NCBI RefSeq assembly: GCF_007197575.1
Contig: NZ_CP041616.1
Location: forward strand, 2,108,001-2,172,000
Direction: 5' to 3'
DNA: 64,000 nucleotides
Origin: Ornithinimicrobium ciconiae
Lineage (GTDB): Bacteria; Actinomycetota; Actinomycetes; Actinomycetales; Dermatophilaceae
The first letter of the stretch is position 1. Every line of letters begins with the position of its first letter. A program made the translations under genes and the position numbers. Below, in pieces: positions 7,302 to 14,380 of the stretch. The notes below the pieces were generated by a model. That model was not told where the DNA came from. It saw nothing but the letters and a program-made list of their open reading frames with translations, and ran no database searches.

Positions 7302-8125
7302 AGGGTGACTCTGGGTAGCTCGTCGTACGGCAACTCGTCCGTGCCCTCAGAAAGGGCGAGGGTGGCGAAGTTCGAGAGGTCGCGGTTCGTCCTCCACGTC
7401 CGTTCGATCAGACCATGTAAGTCCCCATGAGGGTTGGGTTGAAGCGGTCCAATCACCGCTTCGAGTCGCCTTTTCAGATCGTCCAGCACTTCTTCGCTGG
7501 CCGACGGACGGACGGTGACGTGCGAGGAGAGGATGGCCACCAGTTGGGGATCCCGCTTGCGGGCCGCAATTTCCCGTACGGAGAAGCACGGATCCCCTTG
7601 GTCGAGGGCTTCCGCGTACAGCGCCGAGCGAAGCAAGTAACGAGCCACTTTGGTGAGCCCTTCGATATATCTCTCGCGGTCCTGGCTAGAGATGTCGAGG
7701 ACGGACGTAAGGGAGCGAACACGACCGATTACTTGGCCCTCCCCCGGGGCCCTGACGAACTCCAGAGCAGCCGCCAGTTGACCGCCGATGTCGTACAGAA
7801 CCCGCCCATCCCGCACTAGGTGGTAGCCGAACAATGTCCCCGAAAGTTGTTTTACCTCTGATAGGCCAAGCTGGGTTACATTGACGCGGCCACTATGGGC
7901 GGTTTCGACGCCCGCGAAGTTGAGAACCATAACGTCGAGGTCCGAGTCGGCGTCTGCGTCCCCCCGGCTCCAGCTTCCGTACAACAGAAGACCGTCGAAA
8001 CTTCCATTCAGCAGGCCGCGGAGTTCTTGGCTTAAGGGTCGAGGTACTCCGCGCGCAGTCAAGCCGCGCTCGATTGACTCCCACGCGGAATCGCCGCAGA
8101 TGGGCGAACGAGCGACTCGTGGCAC
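7298..8125 (-). CDS. MNT-type nucleotidyltransferase
   Basis: The protein carries the polymerase-beta-like nucleotidyltransferase signature LYGSWSRGDADADSDLDVMV (residues 48-67 from the GTG at 8125), with the GS and DxD elements needed for metal-nucleotide binding. A helical domain of about 150 residues follows. Enzymes of this fold add nucleotides to small molecules, proteins (toxin MNT/HEPN systems) or tRNA (MenT). The frame is open as far as 8986, but the part above 8125 has no similarity and overlaps another gene, so I place the start at GTG 8125 with modest certainty. It is coupled by an ATGA overlap to a phosphatase, a possible writer/eraser pair. Confidence 0.75.
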   Translation of the reverse strand: MPRVARSPICGDSAWESIERGLTARGVPRPLSQELRGLLNGSFDGLLLYGSWSRGDADADSDLDVMVLNFAGVETAHSGRVNVTQLGLSEVKQLSGTLFGYHLVRDGRVLYDIGGQLAAALEFVRAPGEGQVIGRVRSLTSVLDISSQDRERYIEGLTKVARYLLRSALYAEALDQGDPCFSVREIAARKRDPQLVAILSSHVTVRPSASEEVLDDLKRRLEAVIGPLQPNPHGDLHGLIERTWRTNRDLSNFATLALSEGTDELPYDELPRVTL

Positions 8126-8480
8126 CCAGGCATTGTTACAGTCTCGTCCACGAGTTCTGCAACAGGGTCTTTTCAGGCCGGCGTGATGCTGCTTGGTGAG
8201 GTGAGGGCCTGCGAACCGGCCGTTGCGACTCCGCCACGCGGACGACCCCGTCCGGCACGCCGTGGCGGGTGGGGCTCTGCGCCCAGGCGCCGGCCTGTGC
8301 CACGTCCTGGATGCGATGCAACTGGCATCCACCTGACGCTGAACGCCGCGTGGCGGGCGGAAAGGTAGAGCCTCGAAACATCCGCAACCCGGCGGAGTCG
8401 CGATGTCACGGCCCCCTCTGGTGGGCTGAGACCGGGGGTGCGCGCACCACCGTACGCGCCGGTGACCCATTCTGGGCGGT
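8126..8480. other. Intergenic region, probable insertion-sequence debris
   Basis: No gene is supported. The segment contains TGCAACAGG near 8157, also found near 1203 next to the IS3 remnant, and a GATGTCACG ... CCCATTCTG pattern (about 8402-8475) that recalls the repeats at 13.8 and 27.4 kb. I read it as mosaic remains of insertion sequences, without naming them. Confidence 0.35.
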
Positions 8481-8927
8481 ATGCAGCGGGCGTCGGTTCG
8501 TCCGCGCGGCACCGTCCCGCAGGACGAACGTGCTGCGGCACCGGTCGAGCGGGTGTCAGTGAGCGCTGGCAGGCTCGCTCTGGTGAAGCGAGTTACCGCA
8601 CGGACGGCGCATGAGATCCCTGATCGAGCTCCGCTGCAGTTGACCGTCGGGGACGAGGTGCAGGCAGGTGTGCACGACTCCGAGTGGCCCGAGTTCGTGT
8701 TCGTCACTGCGGCGCACGGCACCGGGTGGGTGCCGGCACGACATCTGTCCCAGTCCTCCGGGCCGGTCGTCGCGCAGACGGCGTACGACACCACCGAGCT
8801 GGCCACCCGGGTCGGCGAGGTGCTCGACGTCCTCACCGAGGACGTCATCAGCGGTTGGCTTTGGTGCCGGTCCAGCAGTGGCCGGCAGGGCTGGGTCCCG
8901 GTCAGAACCGTCGAGGACGACACATGA
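8481..8927 (+). CDS. SH3-like domain protein
   Basis: Up to 148 aa. Two SH3-like units are visible: residues about 55-90 (VGDEVQAGVHDSEWPEF ... GTGWVPARHL) and about 100-145 (YDTTELATRVGEVLDV ... SGWLWCR ... GWVPVRTV). The repeated GWVP element and the GEVLDVL strand are typical of bacterial SH3-like proteins whose ligands are mostly unknown. No signal peptide or membrane segment is present, so it is likely cytoplasmic. The start is uncertain: ATG 8481 gives a low-complexity N-terminus, and GTG 8553 or 8559 is equally possible. Confidence 0.75.
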   Translation: MQRASVRPRGTVPQDERAAAPVERVSVSAGRLALVKRVTARTAHEIPDRAPLQLTVGDEVQAGVHDSEWPEFVFVTAAHGTGWVPARHLSQSSGPVVAQTAYDTTELATRVGEVLDVLTEDVISGWLWCRSSSGRQGWVPVRTVEDDT

Positions 8928-9051
8928 CAGCCGTCGCGGGCAAACCGCAGAGGGATCCTCACCGGACCGGAGGTTTTGAGGACCACGGCAACGGAGGCCG
9001 GGATGTGTGGGTCTGTGCGGGGTCTCTTGCCCTAGTAGCCGATGGGCGGGT

Positions 9052-9708
9052 CTAGAGGTGCGCGAGCCATGGGTGGCCTGGGTGGGCGGTGCTTAGCGCC
9101 TCGCGCAGCCACGTTCGAGGGCTGGGTCCAAGGAGGGGCTCGCACACATCGAAGTCGGTCTGGTCCTTGTCCCTGAGTCCCGGAGCTTTGTGGAGAAGCT
9201 GAACCTCCGGACGAAGATAGGGGATGCCATCGCGTTCCCAGACGATCTCTTCGAGGGGAAGAGTGATGCGGCCATCGCGCTTGTAGGTCCAGGTCGTCGA
9301 CGTCGCGTCCATGAGGATGACGTCGTACTCCCAGGGGTCCGCCCCGCTGGCCCGCAGCCAGAGGTTCTCGCAGGTCGCCGATAGCGAGTCTGTCTGATTG
9401 ACCATCGGCCTGAGGGCTCCGCTATCCGCCTGCCAGACATCGAGCCGCCCACACAAGTGGTGGTGCAGCGCAGCGACGTCGGAACGAAGGACACTGGGGT
9501 CTACATCGTCGTGGGGACGCGGAACGTTGGTGAACGCCTCGATGGCCCACCCTCCGGCAATCCACCAGGGGCCCTCGTACCCCTGGAACAGTTCCGCTGC
9601 ATCTTGCGCAGTCCGGGCTAGCCAAGGCCCGTACAGACGAACGATTTCCTCGTGGTCCAGCACGTATGCACCGTAGACGAAAGCCGCGTGGTAGAGGAAT
9701 GCACGCAA
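9052..9708 (-). CDS. AadB/LinB-like nucleotidyltransferase
   Basis: This 218-aa protein has WWIAGGWAIEAFTNVPRPHDD at residues 48-68, followed by DVD at 68-70. The GGW...H.D.D pattern is that of the lincosamide and aminoglycoside adenylyltransferases (LinA/LinB, AadB), where the two acidic residues bind metal and ATP. Later segments (ADPWEYDVILMD, RDGRITLPLEEIVWERDGIPYLRPE) match the strand and substrate-loop order of the family. The substrate cannot be told from sequence; many environmental homologues have no known resistance phenotype. It is followed downstream by a GNAT gene on the same strand. Confidence 0.8.
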   Translation of the reverse strand: MRAFLYHAAFVYGAYVLDHEEIVRLYGPWLARTAQDAAELFQGYEGPWWIAGGWAIEAFTNVPRPHDDVDPSVLRSDVAALHHHLCGRLDVWQADSGALRPMVNQTDSLSATCENLWLRASGADPWEYDVILMDATSTTWTYKRDGRITLPLEEIVWERDGIPYLRPEVQLLHKAPGLRDKDQTDFDVCEPLLGPSPRTWLREALSTAHPGHPWLAHL

Positions 9709-9753
9709 GTGCCGCCGGTCGCTCGTTCCGGGTGAACGGGCGTGACTCGGGGA

Positions 9754-10461
9754 TCAGATCGAGCGGACGATGCCCGTGTAGTAGTCACAGTGCCGTCGGA
9801 ATCCATGGCTGATGAGTGAGTTGGCCAGGTCGCGGTCGCCCGCCTTCTGGTTGACCACGATCGCGGCGCAACCCAACTCCGGTGCCTTGGCGACTGCAGC
9901 AGGGAGAGCTGTGTCGGCATCGGCGGCAGCGGGCAGGAACAGGATGGGTCCAGGTGGTGCGTATACCGGTGGTGCGCCAACGGTGATCGCGTCCGCTCCG
10001 GACAGTGGGACGTTGACGCCTGACTCGCCACCACCAGAGCCGGGCAATTCCATCAGCCACCACGACTCGGCAACGGCGAGACCGACCGCGCGAGCGAAGT
10101 CGGCCCTGTCCTTCTCATAGGTCGGGCACACGAACCGCACTTGGGAGCCGTGGCCCTCCGCGGCAAAGGCCGCCCACAGGTCGCGGCCATCCCCGCAGGC
10201 CCAATGCTTGCCCTCAACGAAGGCGTCGTCGATGAGCCAGCCATCACCTCGCGGTGCGGCGATAAGAACCGAAGCCGTCGTACGATAAGCGCGGGCGCCT
10301 CCCTCGGTCAACAAGGACTCAATGAAGGCACGATGGCTTGCCCCGGCGTCCGGGGCTGCCCGCCAGAAGATGGGCGCGTACTCGACCAGGGGCTCCCGGC
10401 GGCGCGCGAGAACGCTGACGCTCCAGTCAAGGTCAGCGGACGTGGCAGGGACGGTGATCAT
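9754..10461 (-). CDS. GNAT-family N-acetyltransferase (probable)
   Basis: This 235-aa protein looks like the two-part GNAT proteins of actinobacteria: an N-terminal half with conserved DLDWSVSVLARRREPLVEYAP, and a C-terminal half ending GCAAIVVNQKAGDRDLANSL ... FRRHCDYYTGIV, which resembles the last strands of an acetyltransferase fold. The acetyl-CoA pyrophosphate loop is not clear, so the enzyme assignment is tentative. The start at ATG 10461 is preceded by a TAGCGT box about 8 bases upstream, consistent with a leaderless message. Its neighbours are a nucleotidyltransferase and an unidentified gene, all on the minus strand. Confidence 0.6.
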   Translation of the reverse strand: MITVPATSADLDWSVSVLARRREPLVEYAPIFWRAAPDAGASHRAFIESLLTEGGARAYRTTASVLIAAPRGDGWLIDDAFVEGKHWACGDGRDLWAAFAAEGHGSQVRFVCPTYEKDRADFARAVGLAVAESWWLMELPGSGGGESGVNVPLSGADAITVGAPPVYAPPGPILFLPAAADADTALPAAVAKAPELGCAAIVVNQKAGDRDLANSLISHGFRRHCDYYTGIVRSI

Positions 10462-10524
10462 GTGAGACGACGCTAGCCGGACCACCGACAGATCGCTGCG
10501 ACACACGCTCGTGCCGCACACCGT

Positions 10525-11073
10525 TCACAGCGGAGTGGAGGTGAACCAGGTCAAGGGGATGTGGCCTCGGTGAAGCACGTGGGGCACGTCGACCCAGGGT
10601 AGCCAGGGGTCGCCGGGGCGGAGGGATTCGAGGCGTTGCACGGCGTTGATGGTGACGCGGTCGACCGCTCGGAGGGTCGCTGTTGTCAACGGTAGGTAGT
10701 CGTCTCCGTCGTAGGGCTCAGGGGTGTGTCCGTTGGCGCCGGCGCGCATGAGCCGGATAACGGTGCTGCTGGGATCGAGCCGATCAGCTGGCAAGACCCA
10801 GGGTTGGCGGTCGGGGACGGTCCTTCCGGAGCGTCGAAGGGCCTCGAACAGCGGTGCCGGGTGTACAGGGGAGAGGAAAACGACGTCGCTCCACGTGCAT
10901 CCCAGTGGCTCGACCCTCTGGGTGAGCACGCCGGGCGTGCTCTGGTACTTGGCTCGGTGGAGTTCGTAAAGGTCCGGGTGGCGCTGCCGGAGCATGTTCA
11001 AGGGCAAGAGCGCGTCTCCGCGAACGGTCATGGCCGGTCGGTGGTAGAGGTTGCCCGAAATGGTTGGGGTCAT
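10525..11073 (-). CDS. Conserved-looking protein of unknown function
   Basis: I do not recognise this 182-aa product. The start at ATG 11073 is supported by a GGAGGG site 7 bases upstream; a start 18 bases earlier would lie over that site. Visible features are an N-terminal GNLYHRPAMTVRGDALLPLN, a basic segment RQRHPDLYELHRAKY, and a proline- and tryptophan-rich C-terminus (DPWLPWVDVPHVLHRG). No membrane segment, nucleotide-binding loop or catalytic motif is evident. The pattern HPDLYxxHRAKY is reminiscent of proteins seen beside nucleotidyltransferases in actinobacteria, but that is an impression only. Confidence 0.65.
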   Translation of the reverse strand: MTPTISGNLYHRPAMTVRGDALLPLNMLRQRHPDLYELHRAKYQSTPGVLTQRVEPLGCTWSDVVFLSPVHPAPLFEALRRSGRTVPDRQPWVLPADRLDPSSTVIRLMRAGANGHTPEPYDGDDYLPLTTATLRAVDRVTINAVQRLESLRPGDPWLPWVDVPHVLHRGHIPLTWFTSTPL

Positions 11074-11277
11074 GAAAAAACCCTCCGGCAAGACGCCAGG
11101 AGGGGTGACCTCATTCTAGCCGCTGAGGGCCGACGAGTCCCTCCTGGTTGGGTACGTAATCACCGGATTACCGGATCTGCCGCGTCCAGGGTCGGGCCAG
11201 CCGGGGACTCTCTGCTGTCCACGACAGCGTGATGCTGCGACACTGACAACGTTGATCCGATGGAAAGAGAGGCGGGG

Positions 11278-11481
11278 ATGACTACGGCTAGATGGGTCTT
11301 CCGGTTCGGGGTGCTCATCTGCCTGGTGTTCCTCGTCCTAGTCTTCTTTACGCAGCGCCAAGCGATCGTCATTGCACTGGCTATCCTCGCTGGCGTCACC
11401 GTATGTGCCGCTGGAATCGCAAAGTCGATGTATGGCCTGAGCTTCAAAGAGTTGTGGAGCGCCCCGAGGGCCGATGAATGA
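11278..11481 (+). CDS. Small two-segment membrane protein
   Basis: This 67-aa product has two adjacent hydrophobic segments (FGVLICLVFLVLVFF and AIVIALAILAGVTVCAAGIA) separated by a short basic turn QRQ, indicating a helical hairpin in the membrane. An AGAGAGGCGGGG site precedes the ATG at 11278; an earlier in-frame ATG at 11260 lacks one. Function unknown. It is on the opposite strand to its neighbours on both sides and appears to be a solitary gene. Confidence 0.6.
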   Translation: MTTARWVFRFGVLICLVFLVLVFFTQRQAIVIALAILAGVTVCAAGIAKSMYGLSFKELWSAPRADE

Positions 11482-11721
11482 TTCTCAACCTATCCCCGGA
11501 GCCTCACGCTGCAAACGTCCGCATCTGCCGCGAGCCGATCGGCATGCTGTAGAGCAATCGCTGCTCGGGCTGGCCGGTGACGGTCGATCTGAGGTCAAGG
11601 CCTTTCGCCACAGATCGGTTGCGCGTGGTGTACCCCAACGCGACGCTTGCTCCTCCTGCCGCTGCTGGCCTCCGTCCCGGTGAAGGATCGCTGTGCGGGC
11701 ATGTCGGGGTATACCGCGGCG

Positions 11722-12072
11722 CTACTCGCCTTGCGCCCAAGCCGCGACCGGTAAGGAGAGGTAGACCCCGACGCTGGACAGCCCGGCCGCTTGCGTAACC
11801 ATGTCGCAGAGTTGTTCGCATCTCTCTTGCCGTGTCTCTGCCCGGCTCGGGAACCACTTTGAGCGCACCTCGACCACGATATCGAGACCGCTGATGTCGT
11901 AAGGCCCTCTCCGTCGAAAGCGGACCTCGACGTCGCCCGGCCGGAGCACCTCGTCGTACGGCTCCTCTGGGCACTCGACTGCGACCGAGACCGCGTGGGG
12001 CAGGGCTTGAGCGAGCCGAGCGAGCTGCTCCTCCGCTACTTGCGCACTGTGGGTGACGTCGACGATCGGCAT
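11722..12072 (-). CDS. Tautomerase-superfamily protein
   Basis: The 116-aa product begins MPIVDV, giving an N-terminal Pro after Met removal, the catalytic base of the 4-oxalocrotonate tautomerase/MIF superfamily. The C-terminal half follows the family pattern: a strand with basic residues (VEVRSKWFPSRAETR), a helix (QERCEQLCDMVTQAAGL) and a final strand and loop (VGVYLSLPVAAWAQGE) like the V-x-I-x-E-x-P-x-x-N-W-x-x-G ending. The middle (about residues 20-70) is longer than in 4-OT, nearer to the CHMI/MIF-like size. Substrate unknown. Open frame above 12072 has no homology and was not used. Confidence 0.65.
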   Translation of the reverse strand: MPIVDVTHSAQVAEEQLARLAQALPHAVSVAVECPEEPYDEVLRPGDVEVRFRRRGPYDISGLDIVVEVRSKWFPSRAETRQERCEQLCDMVTQAAGLSSVGVYLSLPVAAWAQGE

Positions 12073-12220
12073 GGAAACAACGTAGCTGCCGCTGTGCCGC
12101 GCGGGCCGGCACACAGGCCGAGGGTACCCATCCATCTCAATGAGCGGACCGCCGCGAGCCTGTACGAACGCAATCCGGCAGTAGTAGTCTGCGGCCGCTC
12201 TCCCGGGCAGAGTCGTACTT

Positions 12221-12424
12221 TCAGTCGGTGACGACCTCGACCTCGAAACCCTCGATGTTCTCAATGAAGAGCGCCGCATGTTGCGGTCCACCGGCATGGG
12301 GGTATCGGTCAGCGAACAATTCGCGCCAGCCATGCGCGGGGCACTGGGCGCGAAGGTCGTCCAGCTGCTGCCGGCCCTCGCCCCGAAGGGCAAGGTGGTT
12401 CAGACCTGCCCGCGTGCGATCGGC
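12221..12424 (-). pseudogene. VOC/glyoxalase-fold protein, C-terminal fragment
   Basis: Between a TAA at 12425-12427 and a TGA at 12221-12223 the minus strand encodes the C-terminal half of a vicinal-oxygen-chelate protein: GLNHLALRGEGRQQLDDLR, then HGWRELFADRYPHAGGPQH, then LFIENIEGFEVEVV. The terminal E of FEVEVV matches the last metal ligand of the fold. No start codon or N-terminal half is present, so it is a broken gene left in the island. Confidence 0.75.
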
Positions 12425-12489
12425 TTACGGAGGCGGTTGACGAGCCTGTGGTGTTACCCGACCGCCCGCGCAGCGGCGCGGCTACGGAC

Positions 12490-12495
12490 TAGCCT
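12490..12495 (+). promoter_or_regulatory. -10 element of the APH-like gene
   Basis: TAGCCT ends 6 bases before ATG 12502 with no ribosome-binding site in between, so the message is probably leaderless. This also supports the choice of start. Confidence 0.45.
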
Positions 12496-12501
12496 CGGCT
12501 C

Positions 12502-13446
12502 ATGGCCGACGGCGACTGGAGGGATGACGGCTTCAGGCAGCGTCGGCCTTGCGCGGAGACCCTCGGGTGGGTTGCGGCATCGATGGGTCAGGGCACGCGC
12601 GTCGTTGGCTATCGCCGCATGACCGGTGGCGTCTCATCCGCCGTGCATCGGGTGACCGTCGAGCGACATGGCCGACGCAGGTTCGTCGTCCTGCGGCAGT
12701 ACCCAGGCGGGCTCGGCCTGCAGGAGAGCTTGGAGACGGAGATCGCCAACCTTGGCGTGGTGGCGGAAAGCGGGCTCCCGGTCCCGAGCATCCTGGCCAC
12801 TGATGCTGCCGGTGCTTCGACGGGAGGCGCGCCATCGTTGCTGATGACGCGGTTGCCGGGGCATGTTGACCTCAACCCGGTGGACCCTCGGTCGTGGATG
12901 ACGAGGATTGCGGAACTTGCCGTATTGCTGCATTCCCTCAACTTGCCCGCGGAGACATTCAGACCCTGGACGGATTCCTGGATCGCTCCTCTGGCCGCGC
13001 TTAAGGTGCCGACCGGTGCTCAGAAGCCGGCCGTGTGGAGGGCAGCGTTTGATGCCATGGCGTCGCCACCACCCAAGCACACCGCCGTGTTTCTGCACGG
13101 CGACTTCCTGCCGGTCAACATGCTGTGGTCACGCGGCAAGATCACTGGGCTAACCGACTGGAACGGCGTTTACCGGGGCGCACGTGCGGTTGACCTCGGC
13201 CACTGTCGGCGATACGTGGCGGCACTCTACTCACCCGAGCGGGCGGAGCAGCTTCGGTCGCTGTATGAATCGATCGCCGGGGTGACCCTCGATCCGTGGT
13301 GGGACCTGTATGCGCTGCTGCACCACGACGATAGCCAGCCGAAGTGGATCCTAGGTCAGGTCGCTGGACGCCGTCGCGTCGATGTCCTCGGCATGACTTC
13401 CCGGATCGAGGTCGCTATAGAGACTGCACTACGGCGCCTCGGATGA
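12502..13446 (+). CDS. Aminoglycoside phosphotransferase (APH)-family kinase
   Basis: This 314-aa protein has the APH/choline-kinase fold. Brenner's motif HGDFLPVNML starts at H199, giving the catalytic Asp and the metal-binding Asn, and GLTDWNG (D219) is the DFG-like metal site. An N-terminal lobe with GGVSSAVHRVTV and a conserved RFVVLRQY supplies nucleotide contacts. Family members phosphorylate aminoglycosides, other small molecules or sugars, so a resistance role is possible but not shown. The gene is alone on the plus strand, in an island that also carries an AadB/LinB-like and a GNAT-like gene. Confidence 0.85.
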   Translation: MADGDWRDDGFRQRRPCAETLGWVAASMGQGTRVVGYRRMTGGVSSAVHRVTVERHGRRRFVVLRQYPGGLGLQESLETEIANLGVVAESGLPVPSILATDAAGASTGGAPSLLMTRLPGHVDLNPVDPRSWMTRIAELAVLLHSLNLPAETFRPWTDSWIAPLAALKVPTGAQKPAVWRAAFDAMASPPPKHTAVFLHGDFLPVNMLWSRGKITGLTDWNGVYRGARAVDLGHCRRYVAALYSPERAEQLRSLYESIAGVTLDPWWDLYALLHHDDSQPKWILGQVAGRRRVDVLGMTSRIEVAIETALRRLG

Positions 13447-14380
13447 CTGCGGGGTTCCCTGCTGGTCACCTCCCCGGGGCTCTGCTATGCCGCACAAGCC
13501 CGCACGTGACCCGACCGCGTGCGGTTCCGTAGGCGGCACCCCGAACGGGAACGATGCAGGTCAGCGAGCACATCCTTGTTCGGGTGTCCCACAAGACCCG
13601 CCCGAGAAAAAGCCCGGTGAAGGGGCGCTGAGTGGGACACGGCCTACGAGATCCGAACGGGGTGCGAGGTGTGGGCCGCGCGCGTGCGCGTTCTGTCGGT
13701 CGCCACGGTTCGGTCTGGTGCCCGACGCTCCACCAACGGTGGATATTCATCCTCACGAATGCATGATCATGCCGACCAACCAGAGCGCCCACATCGGCGG
13801 TACAGCGATGTCACGACCCTCGGCACGTGAGTGAGCTTCCAAGTCGCGGTGCGCCCAAGTCCCGATAGCCCATTCTGGAGCCGGTGTGACGCCGTCCGTC
13901 AAGGTCGCATCGACGCTAGGCGCGCAACGGCTCCTCGGCATGTACGGCAGCTCCACGAGCGATGCGGGACGTCCGCGACTTCGGCAGAGTCGTGGTGTGT
14001 CGTGGGTCCAACGCCAGCAACTGTCGCTTCGCGGAGCTCGGCCACCGGTGCCTTCGGAGAGCGTGCCGTCGCGCGGCACACCATCGCCACCATGACCGGC
14101 GCTATCCTCGCCGAGCTCATGCTCGACTCAGCCAGTCGACCGCCGCCGCACTTCGGTTTCACACGCTGCCCAAGGCCGACACGCCAAGATCCTGCAAACT
14201 CGCCCGCCAACACGGACCGAGCCCCGACGTGCAACTTCAACCCTCGTGAGCAGCGCACGCCGCCGTGCCACCCTCAGCGCCGACGTTCCCACCCCTTCTC
14301 GCCCCGCTCACATGCCACACACCTTTTTCATTCTGGCCCAAACCATGGCCACTCGCCGCCGGGCTTCGGCCTTGGGGGGC
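13447..14380. other. Long non-coding region upstream of the relaxase
   Basis: No credible gene. GTGTCCCAC at 13584-13592 and GTGGGACAC at 13632-13640 form a perfect 9-bp inverted repeat 39 bases apart. About 13799-13890 resembles a degenerate repeat also found at 27443-27520 (shared core CAGCGATGTCACGAC, then TAGCCCATTC). An origin of transfer is expected near a MobF relaxase gene and may lie here, but I cannot identify a nic site. Confidence 0.4.

Noticed and set aside
1196..8168. TGCAACAGG near 1203 and 8157 as paired ends of one element
   Set aside because: A 9-base match in GC-rich DNA with different flanks is not enough; kept only as a comment on IS debris.
8126..8986. N-terminal extension of the nucleotidyltransferase frame to 8986
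   Set aside because: It overlaps the SH3-like gene and IS-like debris, has no similarity to any domain, and the enzyme fold is complete without it.
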